The notes under the pieces were generated by a model that was given only the letters and a program-made list of their open reading frames with translations, was not told the origin of the DNA and made no database searches. A stretch of DNA of 64,000 nt, from assembly GCA_026874595.1 (NCBI GenBank), contig CM049306.1, positions 4,724,019 through 4,788,018 on the forward strand, read 5' to 3'. Positions 11,867 to 25,525 of this stretch are shown here, piece after piece; position 1 is the stretch's first letter; each line of letters opens with the position of its first letter. Both the position numbers and the translations under genes were made by a program. The stretch comes from Sipunculus nudus. Its lineage: Eukaryota; Annelida; Sipuncula; Golfingiida; Sipunculidae.

Positions 11867-14800
11867 TGCCAGAGGAATTACCTATCACTGATGTAAATTC
11901 AAGTGCAGAATTCATCAGTCTGTTACCATGCGTTTTTTCAGTTGTTAGATTGAGCAATTAAAACATGGTGCAAACGTGTATGTATAAACATATGTATTGC
12001 ATACGCATATGACTTGATGAATCATTCCAAGAGAATATATAATGTAATAATCTTATTCCTAGCTGCATACCCATATGTAACACATACTTACTGCATACAT
12101 ATATATGAAATGCCACCTTTAGTCCTCAAGGTAATAGAAATAAATACAAATATCTTCACTAACACTTTGTACCTCCAGTGTCATTCAATTTAAAATAACA
12201 AGCTCCTATAGCTGGTTCTCTCTGATCACCATTAATCTGTACAAAAACTTTCCATAATACCCTATTGATACTCAGATCTTGTTTTCAGGCACCCATATAA
12301 TTTTTACAAGTATGGACCATGTTGAATATGGAAAAAAAGACCATAATTAAGCCAATATAACAAGTTGATATAATAACTCTTTTCATGCAAATAATGTTCT
12401 AGGAATATTGAAGAATCCAGAAAATGTACTCAAAAATAAGAAATGAACTCTCTGATGATGACCAACCTGTCCCAGCTTCAGTGTTTTGATTTAGCTACCA
12501 CTCAGTCACATAAACATCAGATGTACGGCCGCTTTTCAATTCTGCATTACTAACATCTGCAGTTCCTGTGGTGGTCAACCTAGGGAAATATTGTAGCAAA
12601 TGAATGGATACCAGCTACTTATCAGAAAGTAGGAAGCAAACACATGGTCGATACAAGTGGTCATTCTTACAAAGGAATCTAGTAAAATCTATGAAAAATT
12701 CTGATGGTACTTGATAACAAGGCACTAGAGGAAATACTTGTATGAATTCAATTATAACAAAGATCTAATCTTCAATCATTTTGCCATTCATTTACTATCC
12801 ACAGAATAAAACACATGTGGTATACTCTTGTTCTAAAAAGCAAAAGACTTTAATGGAACACTGAATCATTCAGCTGTGAAATTTCATTTGAATAATTTAA
12901 CTTATTTCATCTAAGGAAGGAAGACTGAGCCTAATAGATGTTTTATTGATAGATTTCAAACTTTCACACACTCATATAAAGGTAGACTTAATATCCTTCC
13001 TGCTAGAGGCAAGTGAAAATAAACTGGTTAAAACCAATATAATAACACAGAGATGTATATATGGGACATTCAGACTCCATAATCAATATAGATTTTTCTG
13101 TCTGTCAGGTTGCTGGTTACCTGTCTAGACAAAGGGCATTTCTCATAGTGTTGAGCAGTGCTGCACACAGAGCTGCACACAGTACAGCCTGCAGCCTTCA
13201 TCTGGATGAAGAGCCAACAACACACATCCATCTGTGGTCTGTGATGTTAAAATACCAATGTTTCCTATCAGATAACCAAAGAAGGCAAATTATGATTGAT
13301 GTTACTGTAGTCACCGCAGTGTACTCCCTCTACAGACGTTGTCACCGCCGCACAGGTAATTAACCTAGCACCCATCCATCAATGGAGGCGCCTACCTACC
13401 CATTGGAGGCGCCTACAGAATAGGATGGCCACAAGAGATCAATAGTACATCAAACTCCAAAGAGCCACAAAGAAGTGAAACCATTAGCCAAAACGGCCGG
13501 ACCTGCAGGCTATACAGGCTCAAAGGGATCAAGAAGAACGCATCATCGATTGCACATGACAGTTCATATTTTGTTAAACCTACACCTCCACCTGGGTCCC
13601 TATTATAACTCCCTCCCAATTTCCTCAGGGAATTCTTTTATCTCTTTTGAGGTAAAAAACAGGGCATGCATCTGGTGCTGTGTGCTGAACAATAAAGAAT
13701 AATTTTTTTTAAAAATAAAATAGATATAAGGGCAAGCCAAGCCTGAGGTCCTGTCCCCTATCCCCGACTACATTATGGGAGGGGCCTTTTTTGTCAAACT
13801 AGAGAGTAGAGACCTTCTCCCACAGTCCTGTCATATGACAAACCTTGAGCCCTGTCTCTAAGGTACAGCTAGGATACATTGTTACCTGCCAGCTGTGCAT
13901 AATTATTCTGCCTCTTACCAAAGGTCACACGAGGAATATAAACATACACTGCTTAGGCTCATGCGGGCACAGTCAGCCTGTCATCAAAACCAATGGCAGT
14001 TTCAGGCAGTATGAACTTGAACTTTTTTTTCAATCTTAAACAGAAGATTAAGCAGAAATTTATTGTCATTCGAATAAAATACTTTTTTCTACATAAGAAT
14101 ACAAAACTTTACTCATCATAAACATGATGGATTCTGTATGATTTTTGTCCACAGTAAAGGATACCAGTATTAGCATTTATTCTGAACCTTTTTGTGCACT
14201 AGCATCCAGCTCCTCGAAACCTATACTACAGTGACAATATACGCTGTAAGCCAGGGCTGGCTCCTACACCCACAGAAGCAAAAAACTTTTTCTTGACGTT
14301 ATTTATGTTTTCTTTTAAAAAGCCAAAGGCATAATACTTTAAGGACACGTAGGGCAGGGCATCCATGTCCTTTAAAACTAGTAAAGATTCAGATATAATC
14401 ATTATTACAAGTAATATATTCAACTGAATTGTATGCGCAATGATATGCACAAGTGTGTTCAGAATCTGGACTTGTATAAGACACATGTTTATCCATCCTA
14501 TAAAGACATTATGTGGGTGGTCTGATGCCATTTTGCAGGTATGATCTATGTCAGCTTGATGACTGCATCATGTTATATTTATTTCTAATTCCATGATATA
14601 ATCAAACAGATGAAACATATCATCAACCACCAGACAATAAGTTTTCTTGACTTATACATGTTTTTTTCATTTTCTTCAATTCAGTCAAATTGAATTTCAT
14701 GTTTAAAATGTGAACAGTCCATGGATTTTAAGGCCTTTAATGGAATATAAACTCTTAAATATCAGTTTCTAACTAAAAATTTTACTAACTAAAAAATACG

Positions 14801-14987
14801 ATAGGCCAGCATTCAAGTTGTGTGCATTATCTTGAGATTTATTTAGATACTGATTACGGGATACATATTACTGAGGAGTATGATCACCAGCAGTCCTTAT
14901 TTTAATAAGACCTTAAGCTAGAGGAATCATCATTGCAAATTATGCGGTGTAGGTATATCCAGTTCCATTAATACCAACCACAAAACA
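11867..14987. other. Intronic sequence without recognised gene
   Basis: No repeats with clear borders and no exon with good splice signals were recognised. Two GGAGGCGCCTAC motifs occur at about 13384-13415. A 101-codon minus-strand frame at 14226-14531 has hydrophobic stretches but no family resemblance that I can see. Confidence 0.4.
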
Positions 14988-15016
14988 AGGGACCCATGGG
15001 TCACGGCGCTCAGCTG
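14988..15016 (+). repeat. Start signature of the dispersed element
   Basis: AGGGACCCATGGGTCACGGC then GCTCAGCTG; the best-preserved copy of the signature in the window. The following AT-rich ~570 bp runs into a second start signature at 15586, suggesting nested or truncated copies. Confidence 0.6.
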
Positions 15017-15585
15017 TTATATATGATAAAAAATATGATTTTGAAATGAGGCACATGCTGGTTTTGTGTGGAAATAAATATAAGCTGTATTATGAGTTGT
15101 TGGTGTTTAGATTATGTATGATTTTGATAGTTTCTTTGGAGACAGGGAAGAGATTGATTTCATTTATTTTATAAACAAATGGAGTGCTATTGTCATACAG
15201 ATTTTGACTTGGCCATATAACTGATTAGCAGCACATATAAGATAAGAGTTTAACTATTTATTAAAATTTAATAACAAATTTTGTGCCAAATATAATTTTT
15301 ATTAAAAATAATATGAGAATCATATGATTTTTTAAAATAAAATATAACTGAAATGATTATTAAAATAATATTATAGAATATATTCATGAATGCATTCATG
15401 AATACATTTTTAAAGTATTTGCACTGGTATATTTTTACCTGAATTCCCATTCTTATGCAAAAAATTTTATAATGGAGTACATATTCATATTTGTATACTA
15501 ATACATTTGCAAAGTATTCACACCACGTCTGGTATTTATTCAGTTTTAGCCAAACAATGATGTTGAGAATCCAGAATATAAATAA

Positions 15586-17435
15586 AGGACCCATGGGTTA
15601 CGGCGCCCAGCTTAAGTTTGAAATTTTTGTAAATGCAAAATATGAAAAATATTCTATTGTAATGTTTTTCATTTATATCAGCATATAAGAAGCTAAGAGG
15701 AAAGGGGCCCACCTACTTGGTTATAGTAAAGTTCTAAATATATGATTGCAAACTAATACTCTGACAAGACTGTCATGAAGAAAAACAGTAAAAGTTTTGA
15801 GATACTGTGATGCATATGAAAAATTTACAGATGGACAGGCAAGTGGACAGAATGGACTAATACCTTTATTTCACTTTCAAGGGAATAATGCACTTAAGTT
15901 TATATATAAGCCTTTTTTTTAGCATATCCACTTTTTCCATTAATAGTTTTTATCGGATTCATTTTTTTTTTTATTTACAAGTGTTATAAATTTGTAATAA
16001 AAAAACTAGAAATATTAGTTAAAATATTAGAATTCTAAGTTGCAATCATTATATATCCAGATTGTAGCTCATATTGGGTCATATTATGCATACACATATA
16101 TTTTATTATTTTTAAATCAAATGTTAAAACTGAATTTAAAATAAAATAATGCCACAACATGGCATCTGCAGGACTATAACTTGAATCACTATTAAAAAGT
16201 TTTGCACATTGGAGTTTTCAGTGCATGCTTAATTTTATTCACCGAAATAAAATAAAAGATTCAGTAAATTTGATAAAATAAAAACATCTTTTCAAATAAA
16301 GGTTACACACTGTTGGTTGAATTAGGGACAAACAATATCATTATGCTAATTACAATCTCAGCTATAATTAATTACTGGAATTAATAGTCAATTTCACACC
16401 TGGTGAAGTTTTACTTTTCTGAAGTAAAGCATTACTTATCTGATGAACATCCACACTTTCATAGCAATACATCACTTTGTGGACACAATTAAATGTGCAC
16501 TTTAATCATTGTAACCCTGGTGGTACAATACAAAATCTAAAATGTAGCATAGCCAAGAATAAAATAAAATACAGAAAATTATAACATTCATCTAGTTTAC
16601 GCACCAGCAGGGGGGGGGGAGTGCAGGGCAGAGGGGAAGCCTGCTAGTAGTGGCCAAGCTGAGTCAAGGCAAGCTGCCTGGGGTGGGTTACATAATGCAA
16701 GTGTACTACTAGGTGGGCTAGATGTAAACAACACTAGACATGGTGTATAAAAAATTGAATAAATGCTACTCTTTTCAACCAATTCCCTTGAAATTTTAGA
16801 TTTTAAAAGATTAAATCCTTATGTATATATGCTGTGAAAATTAAATCAACAGTGCTAACAGGGAAAAAACGTGCCATTGCCAAAATTGGACAAAATTTAA
16901 GGTATTGATTTTTTATTTATGCTAATAACTTGAAAAATTTGCAAAATTCAGATCTAATTTTGGGTAAACAATTGAATCTAAATTAAATAAAGTTATATTC
17001 CTGAAAAAAAAGTCTTCAGCTTCAGCAATTCTCATGTTAAGTGAGCAAATATATTTCCTGATTTAAAAAAAAAAAATACATTATATTTTGGCCCATAACT
17101 TCAAAATAATATCCAATACTGACCTAATTTTTTGTATGTGCACAGAAAATGTATGGAAGAATATGAATACTAAATATGATCAAAAACAGATCAGCAGTTT
17201 TTATATTAGGCAGCCTTGAAGTGTAACAATGGCTTTTTTATGGAAAACGGAGGTTTTTCCTTAATATCTCAAAGGAACGAAGTCCTAATGACCCAATTTT
17301 CAGTATGGTAGGAGATTTCGGGGACATCTAATGGTATGCAGAATTTTTTATTTGTAGGTCCAATGGTTTTAAAACGTGTCCTGTTAACGACCGGACGGCG
17401 ACTATAGCTCAGATGATTTATAGTCAGCTGAGCTA
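15586..17435 (+). mobile_element. Dispersed repeat element, copy 3
   Basis: Start signature at 15586-15611 (AGGACCCATGGGTTACGGCG) and hairpin end at 17405-17435. From about 16182 to the end it parallels 7698-9093, sharing for example CTTGAATCACTATTAAAAAG, a poly-G run followed by GAGTGCAGGGCAGAGGGGAA, and GGACATCTAANGGTATG. The two copies differ by small indels and many substitutions, so they are old. No coding capacity seen. Confidence 0.55.
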
Positions 17436-17940
17436 AAAAAAGGTTCAAGAAAACACCAAAATAAATCTTTTACCAGAACAAAAAATGGTATAAAATCAAA
17501 CATTGAGTGTATGACAGGAAAACTTAAGCATTCGAGGGCAAAAAATATTAATGTATTGTAATGAATAAGAAATGTCACTAAAATTCCTGCTTTTATGCCC
17601 AAACTGTATTCACTTTAAAATTTAGAGTCAAGCTTCCCAGGGCCTGATGGTTGTTTCTCATGCTGAGCCATCAGCAGCATCATTCTCAAACTAAGATTTA
17701 TCATCAATGTCAAGGACAAACACAACAGGTCTTGACCCTGCGCTGGTCAATCCCCAGCAGACATGTTTGTTTTCACTGCTCCATATGGAGACCTTGTTTG
17801 AGATTGTTTGAAAGGGACATAATCAAGTTAAAGTTGTATATTATGTTACCATATGATAAAAATATATTTGTATTTTTATATCTGACACTTTTTTAGGTGG
17901 GATATTATAGTTTAATTGTTCCCTGGAATGTCTCCAGTTT
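17436..17940. other. No recognisable gene
   Basis: Nothing recognised on either strand. Confidence 0.4.
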
Positions 17941-18290
17941 TCAAACACCTAGGGCTCTCTCGAATCAAAGCATAGGGAGAGGGCATGTGTGATAGGGCTA
18001 GAGGAATCACTGAGCCATTGACCTAACCACCAAAGCCCTATTGCTCAGCCCCCTTAGCCTAATTATGCAAATGATCCCCCAAAACTCTCCTACACAGAAG
18101 GCCTTCCTTGCCTTAATTTGGTTGCAAGAGCCATTTAAAAGACAATAGTGACGTCACGAAAGGGTAGTCACATGACGTCTCATTAACTGACATCATCAGC
18201 TGGAGTTGCTATATCTCTGTTCTCCATGCACTGATGTCATATATAATAGTCATTGTGAAGTGTTTGGCCATATTCTGGTTTATTTGTCCA
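17941..18290. promoter_or_regulatory. Candidate intronic enhancer with CRE and octamer motifs
   Basis: Contains TAATTATGCAAATGA (a homeodomain core overlapping the ATGCAAAT octamer, about 18059-18073), a perfect palindromic CRE TGACGTCA inside GTGACGTCACG (about 18149-18159), a CRE-like CATGACGTCTC and GACATCATCAGCTGG, all within about 150 bp. The stretch is free of the dispersed repeats. Motif clustering is seen; enhancer function is inferred. Confidence 0.3.
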
Positions 18291-19727
18291 GTACAAATTC
18301 AATGCAAGGTAAGACATTATTATTCAGCTGCCAGTGGCCATCAGGGGAAATGAAACCTTTGGCCTAGAACTTTTGATATTGTCTCCTTTATATAAAAAGA
18401 AAACATGTTGACACAGGTACTGGTACAGACATTACATGTTCTGTTTGGGAGAGTGGCCCAAAATATGTAAATGTTGTGCTTGTCAGGTGATAGACTGTTG
18501 ACTTTGCCACTGGTAACTTGATCGGTTGCTCTCAACTGTTCTGCTCATGATTATTCATTGAATGAATATGCAATTAAGGTCACATAGAGTTAATGGTTAG
18601 GTCAATTCTGCCTGATTATAACAATCTACATAACTATAGAAACCCAAAGGGGTTCCATAAATATAGCCATATAGATCAGGTATAAACTGACACAGCATTA
18701 ATGTCCTGATGAATGCATACACTCAAACTACAGTTATGCTCATTTTAACTACAGCACAGGTGAGTGAACACTACTCAGTTTTGACATGTTTTATTAAATG
18801 GGTTTAGAATAAGTAAATTACTTAGTGTCAAAGAATATGTGTGCATTACAATTTACATAAAACATGCCTTGTGCCGTAGGTTAAAAATTAAGCGGGTCTT
18901 TATATTTCATGTGCCATGTTTTACTACTCAGCTCAGACTCAGCCGAGTTTGAATTCTCAGTAATATTACTCTCCCTCTGATTTAACAAAAATTTAATAAT
19001 TCAGTTTTAGTGCATTTATTTGAGTTTTTATGTTGACTTGTGGTATTTCTTAACTGAGATATATTGAGCATCCAAATTTATCATTTAAAACAGATGAACA
19101 CATATTTCTGTTAACAGATATTTTATCTGCCATAATATTGATTTCCAGATATAAACCAGTACTCCAGCAGAGTTGTAGTCAATCAAGTGGTCATGAAATG
19201 TGATCCAAAGTAGTATACACAAACATTATGGGAAGCTGAGTAAAATTTCTGCATGTTTTGGTGATTTCTGCTTGACCATTAAATTCCTCACAATGACAAT
19301 CAGGTGTAAGCTGTCCCAGACTCCGGCAGGACACCGTAACCACAGAATAGGATCACACTCACTTGCAATAAATGTTTATTGCATTTTAAGGGCTTCTGAG
19401 TACATAAAATTTCCAAGAATATAGCTGCTAGAATTTTCATATAGTTTTGTTACTGTATTTAACATCTATGTTATTACAGATTAAATAAAGTCTCATCAGT
19501 AATTGGATTTTAAATGTTGCATATTTTATCTTGATGGTTCAGGTCCTTGCATGTAGCTGGAGCTGATAACTGAATGAAGATAAGGCACTTGGAGATGACA
19601 GATGTTATTGATTTTAAGAATCATAATTCAAATCACACCAGAGATTTTTTAGAATTAGAATCAATCTATCAGGTGATTTGACATTTCAACTTCATGACTA
19701 AAACCAGGTGCATCTTGGTCTGGACTT
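18291..19727. other. No recognisable gene
   Basis: Ordinary AT-rich intronic sequence. Confidence 0.4.
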
Positions 19728-22700
19728 AACCAGGTACACCTCAATCAGCACCTGAACTATGTACACCTCAATCAGCACCTGAACTAGGTACACCTCAGTC
19801 AGGATATGAACAAGGTACACATCAGTCAGGACATCAACAAGGTACACATCAGTCAGCACCTAAACCAGATACACCTCAGTCAGCACCTGAACTATAGGTA
19901 CACCTCAGTCAGGACATGAACAAGGTACACCTCAGTCAGCTAGGACATCAACAAGGCACACCTCAGTCAGCACCTGAACTAGGTACACCTCAGTCAGCAC
20001 TTGAACCAGGTACACCTCAGTCAGCACTTGAACTAGGTACACCTCAGTCAGTACTTGAACCAGGTACACCTCAGTCAGTGCTTGAACTAGGTACACCTCA
20101 GGCAGCACTTGAACCATGTACACCTCAGTGAGAACTTTAACTAGGTACACCTCAGTCAGCACTTTAACTAGGTACACCTCAGTTAGCACTTGAACAAGGA
20201 ACACCTCAGTTAGCACTTGAACCAAGTACACCTCAGTGAGCATCTGAACTAGGTACACCTAAGTCAGCACTTGACCTAAGTACACCTCACTCAGCACCTA
20301 ACTAGGTACACCTCAGTCAGCACTTGAACTAGGTACACCTCAATCATCACTTGAACTAGGTACACCTCAATCAGCACTTGAACTAGGTACACCTAAGTCA
20401 GCATTTGACCTAAGTACACCTCACTCAGCACCTAACTAGGTACACCTCAGTCAGCACTTGAACTAGGTACACCTCAATCATCACTTGAACTAGGTACACC
20501 TCAATCAGCACTTGAACTAGGTACACCTCAGTCAGCACTTGAACTAGGTATACCTCAGACAGCACTTGAACTAGGTACACCTCAGTTAGCACTTGAAACA
20601 AGTACACCTCAGTCAGGACCTGAACCAGGTACACCTCAGTCAGCACTAGAACTAGGTACACCTCAATCAGCAACTGAACAAGGTACACCTCAGTCAGTAC
20701 TTGAACTAGGTACACCTAAGTCAGTACTATAACTAAGTACACCTCAGACAGCACTTGAACTAGGTACACCTCAGTCAGCACTTGAAACAAGGTACACCTC
20801 AGTCAGTACTTGAACCAGGTACACCTCAGTCAGTACTTGAACTAGGAACACCTCAGTCAGTGCTTGAACTAGGTACACCTCATGAAGCACTTGAACCATG
20901 TACACCTCAGTGAGAACTTGAACTAGGTACACCTCAGTCAGCACTTGAACTAGGTACACCTCAGTTAGCACTTGAACTAGGAACACCTCAGTTAGCACTT
21001 GAACCAAGTACACCTCAGTCAGGACCTGAACAAGGTACACCTCAGTCAGCACTTGAACTAGGTACACCTCAGTCAGCACTATAACTAGGTACACCTCAGT
21101 CAGCACTTGAACTGGGTACACCTCAGTCAGCACTTGAAACAAGGTACACCTCAGTCAGTACTTGAACTAGGTACACCTCAGTCAGCACTTGAACTAGGTA
21201 TACCTCAGACAGCACTTGAACTAGGTACACCTCAGTTAGCACTGGAAACAAGTACACCTCAGTCAGGACCTGAACAAGGTACACCTCAGTCAGCACTTGA
21301 ACTAGGTACACCTCAGTCAGCACTATAACTAGGTACACCTCAGTCAGCACTTGAACTAGGTACACCTCAGTCAGCACTTGAAACAAGGTACACCTCAGTC
21401 AGTACTTGAACTAGGTACACCTCAGTCAGCACTATAACTAGGTACACCTCAGACATCACTTGAACTAGGTACCCCTCAGTCAGCACTTGAACTAGGTCCA
21501 CCTCAATCAGCACTCAAACTATGTACACCTCAGTCAGCACTTGAACCAAGTACACCTCAGTAAGCACCTGAACTAGGTACACCTCAGTCAGAACTTGAAC
21601 CAAATACACCTCAGTGACATCTGAACCAGGCACACCTAAGTCAGCACTTGACCTAAGTTCACCTCACTCAGCAACTGAACAAGGTACACCTCAGTCAGCA
21701 CTTGAACTAGGAACACCTCAATCAGCACATGAACTAGGTACACATCGGTCAGCACCTGAACTAGGTACACCTCAGTCAGCACTTGAACTAGGTATACCTC
21801 AGACAGCACTTGAACTAGGTACACCTCAGTTAGCACTGGAAACAAGTACACCTCAGTCAGGACCTGAACAAGGTACACCTCAGTCAGCACTTGAACTAGG
21901 TACACCTCAGTCAGCACTATAACTAGGTACACCTCAGTCAGCACTTGAACTAGGTACACCTCAGTCAGCACTTGAAACAAGGTACACCTCAGTCAGTACT
22001 TGAACTAGGTACACCTCAGTCAGCACTATAACTAGGTACACCTCAGACATCACTTGAACCAGGTACACCTCAGTCAGCACTTGAAACAAGTACACCTCAG
22101 TCAGCACTTGAACCAGGTACACCTCAGATAGCACTTGAACTAGGTACACCTCAGTCAGTGCTTGAACTAGGTACACCTCATGAAGCACTTGAACCATGTA
22201 CACCTCAGTGAGAACTTGAACTAGGTACACCTATGTCAGCACTTGAACCAAGTACACCTGAGTCAACACTTGAACTAGGTACACCTCAGTCAGCACTTGA
22301 ACTAGGTCCACCTCAATCAGCACTCAAACTATGTACACCTCAGTCAGCACTTGAACCAAGTACACCTCAGTCAGGACCTGAACAAGGTACACCTCAGTCA
22401 GCACTTGAACTAGGTACACCTCAGTCAGCACTATAACTAGGTACACCTCAGTCAGCACTTGAACTGGGTACACCTCAGTCAGCACTTGAAACAAGGTACA
22501 CCTCAGTCAGTACTTGAACTAGGTACACCTCAGTCAGCACTTGAACTAGGTATACCTCAGACAGCACTTGAACTAGGTACACCTCAGTTAGCACTGGAAA
22601 CAAGTACACCTCAGTCAGGACCTGAACAAGGTACACCTCAGTCAGCACTTGAACTAGGTACACCTCAGTCAGCACTATAACTAGGTACACCTCAGTCAGC

Positions 22701-24640
22701 ACTTGAACTAGGTACACCTCAGTCAGCACTTGAAACAAGGTACACCTCAGTCAGTACTTGAACTAGGTACACCTCAGTCAGCACTATAACTAGGTACACC
22801 TCAGACATCACTTGAACCAGGTACACCTCAGTCAGCACTTGAAACAAGTACACCTCAGTCAGCACTTGAACCAGGTACACCTCAGATAGCACTTGAACTA
22901 GGTACACCTCAGTCAGTACTTGAACTAGGTACACCTATGTCAGCACTTGAACCAAGTACACCTGAGTCAACACTTGAACTAGGTACACCTCAGTCAGCAC
23001 TTGAACTAGGTCCACCTCAATCAGCACTCAAACTATGTACACCTCAGTCAGCACTTGAACCAAGTACACCTCAGTAAGCACCTGAACTAGGTACACCTCA
23101 GTCAGCACTTGAACCAAGTACACCTCAGTGACATCTGAACTAGGCACACCTAAGTCAGCACTTGACCTAAGTTCACCTCACTCAGCAACTGAACAAGGTA
23201 CACCTCAGTCAGCACTTGAACTAGGAACACCTCAATCAGCACATGAACTAGGTACACATCGGTCAGCACCTGAACTAGGTACACCTCAGTCAGCACTTGA
23301 ACTAGGTATACCTCAGACAGCACTTGAACTAGGTACACCTCAGTTAGCACTGGAAACAAGTACACCTCAGTCAGGACCTGAACAAGGTACACCTCAGTCA
23401 GCACTTGAACTAGGTACACCTCAGTCAGCACTATAACTAGGTACACCTCAGTCAGCACTTGAACTAGGTACACCTCAGTCAGCACTTGAAACAAGGTACA
23501 CCTCAGTCAGTACTTGAACTAGGTACACCTCAGTCAGCACTATAACTAGGTACACCTCAGACATCACTTGAACCAGGTACACCTCAGTCAGCACTTGAAA
23601 CAAGTACACCTCAGTCAGCACTTGAACCAGGTACACCTCAGATAGCACTTGAACTAGGTACACCTCAGTCAGTACTTGAACTAGGTACACCTATGTCAGC
23701 ACTTGAACCAAGTACACCTGAGTCAACACTTGAACTAGGTACACCTCAGTCAGCACTTGAACTAGGTCCACCTCAATCAGCACTCAAACTATGTACACCT
23801 CAGTCAGCACTTGAACCAAGTACACCTCAGTAAGCACCTGAACTAGGTACACCTCAGTCAGCACTTGAACCAAGTACACCTCAGTGACATCTGAACTAGG
23901 CACACCTAAGTCAGCACTTGACCTAAGTTCACCTCACTCAGCAACTGAACAAGGTACACCTCAGTCAGCACTTGAACTAGGAACACCTCAATCAGCACAT
24001 GAACTAGGTACACCTCAGTCAGCACCTGAACTAGGTACACCTCAGTCAGCACTTGACCTAAGTACACCTCACTCAGCACCTAACTAGGTACACCTCAGTC
24101 AGCACTTGAACTAGGTACACCTCAATCATCACTTGAACTAGGTACACCTCAATCAGCACTTGAACTAGGTACACCTGACTCAGCAACTGAACAAGGTACA
24201 CCTCAGTCATTACTTGAACTAGGTACACCTCAGCACTTGAAATAGATACACCTCAGGCAGCACCTGAACCAGGAACACCTCAGTCAGGACCTGAACTAGG
24301 TACACCTCGATCAACACTTAAACTAGGTACACCTCAGGGAGCACTTGAACCAGGTACACCTCAGTCAGCACTTGAAATCGGTACACCTCCGTCAGCACCT
24401 TAACTAGGTACACCTCAATCAGCACTTGAACCAAGAACACCTCAGTCAAGACCTGAACTAGATACACTGGAGTCAGCACTTTAGCTAGGTACATTTCAGT
24501 CAGTACTTTAGCTAGGTACACCTCAGTCAGCACTTGAACCAAGTACACCTCAGTCAGTTCTTGAACCAAGTACACCTCAGTCAAGACCTAAAATAGGTAC
24601 ACCTCAGTCATAATCTGAACTAGGTTCACCTCAGTTAGCA
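19728..24640 (+). repeat. 27-bp minisatellite with higher-order duplications
   Basis: About 180 copies of AGGTACACCTCAGTCAGCAC plus TTGAACT. Because 27 is a multiple of three, the plus strand reads a TPQSALELG repeat and the minus strand a YLVQVLTEV repeat, broken by recurrent stops such as those in CACTATAACTAGG. Larger blocks repeat: 22719-22934 recurs at 23475-23690 (offset 756 = 28 units), 21614-21922 recurs at 23128-23436 (offset 1514), and 21107-21328 recurs at 22459-22680 (offset 1352). There is no coding evidence. Confidence 0.95.
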
Positions 24641-24830
24641 CTTTCAACTTTCACATCTGAAGTTATGAATTCTTCATGACATGACATACTTATTTTTTAG
24701 ACACAGTGTCCATATTTTTTAGCACCTTTAAAGGGTAATGTCTTTCAACTTTCACATCTGAAGTTATGAATTCTTCATGACATGACATACTTATTTTTTA
24801 GACACAGTGTCCATATTTTTTTATGTAAGT
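24641..24830 (+). repeat. ~100-bp tandem duplication beside the 27-bp array
   Basis: A segment beginning CTTTCAACTTTCACATCTGA and ending near GACACAGTGTCCATATTTTT occurs twice in succession, nearly identical, at the right border of the minisatellite. Confidence 0.85.
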
Positions 24831-25525
24831 TTATCGTTAATTTTTTAAGTAAGAGTAATTTTTATGGGATCTGAACCAGGATTTGCAAGTCAAGTCATAT
24901 CACACAAATTATGTTTCCAAGGTATCAAACCCCAGTTGACACAAACTGGTAAGCTACAGGTGTTTATGACACAGCCTTGTCCCCCTCCCCCTCCCCTTGG
25001 GTTAATACAGCACTGATAGGGCATACATATGTGTCATCATTATCATAAGTACACTGCCTCAGGAATGACAATTATTTCAACTTGGAACCACTGATCAGCT
25101 AAAGAATCAGGAGAAAATGGCAGGTCCCAGGATCAGGAAACATAATTCATGTGAGCAGCCAATATATCACACATCCCACCAGCCCACTCCCATGACATAT
25201 CAGCTCTGTACAGGGAACGCAAAAGGTCAAACAGTTTTCTAGCGCCAGATATCAAGAACTTCTGTAAAAGGTTGTAATTTTAGACCAGCTAATGTGAAAA
25301 AGATTTTAACTGAGGTAGTAAAGCATGGTTCTGGAAACTATGTGAAAAAGTGACATTCTGATATCATGTTACTTTGGCCAGATATGTGAAAAAAAGAGTT
25401 ACATTACAAAATCCTGCCTTATTTCTGATGTTCCCTGGTAAAATTAAAGACTTTACAGCTAAATACAAAATTCAGTTTTACAGTTGTGCAAGAAGAAGCA
25501 GCATAATCTGAGATTTTTTATTCAG
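24831..25525. other. No recognisable gene
   Basis: Spacer between two minisatellites; nothing recognised. Confidence 0.4.

Noticed and set aside
14226-14531. 101-codon minus-strand frame with hydrophobic stretches
   Set aside because: No recognisable family, no splice signals fitting a gene model, and AT-rich intronic DNA produces hydrophobic frames by chance.
19916-24584. Repeat proteins TPQSALELG (plus) and YLVQVLTEV (minus)
   Set aside because: A 27-bp minisatellite keeps frames open on both strands; recurrent stops occur at the same monomer variants, and there is no start, signal or flanking coding sequence.
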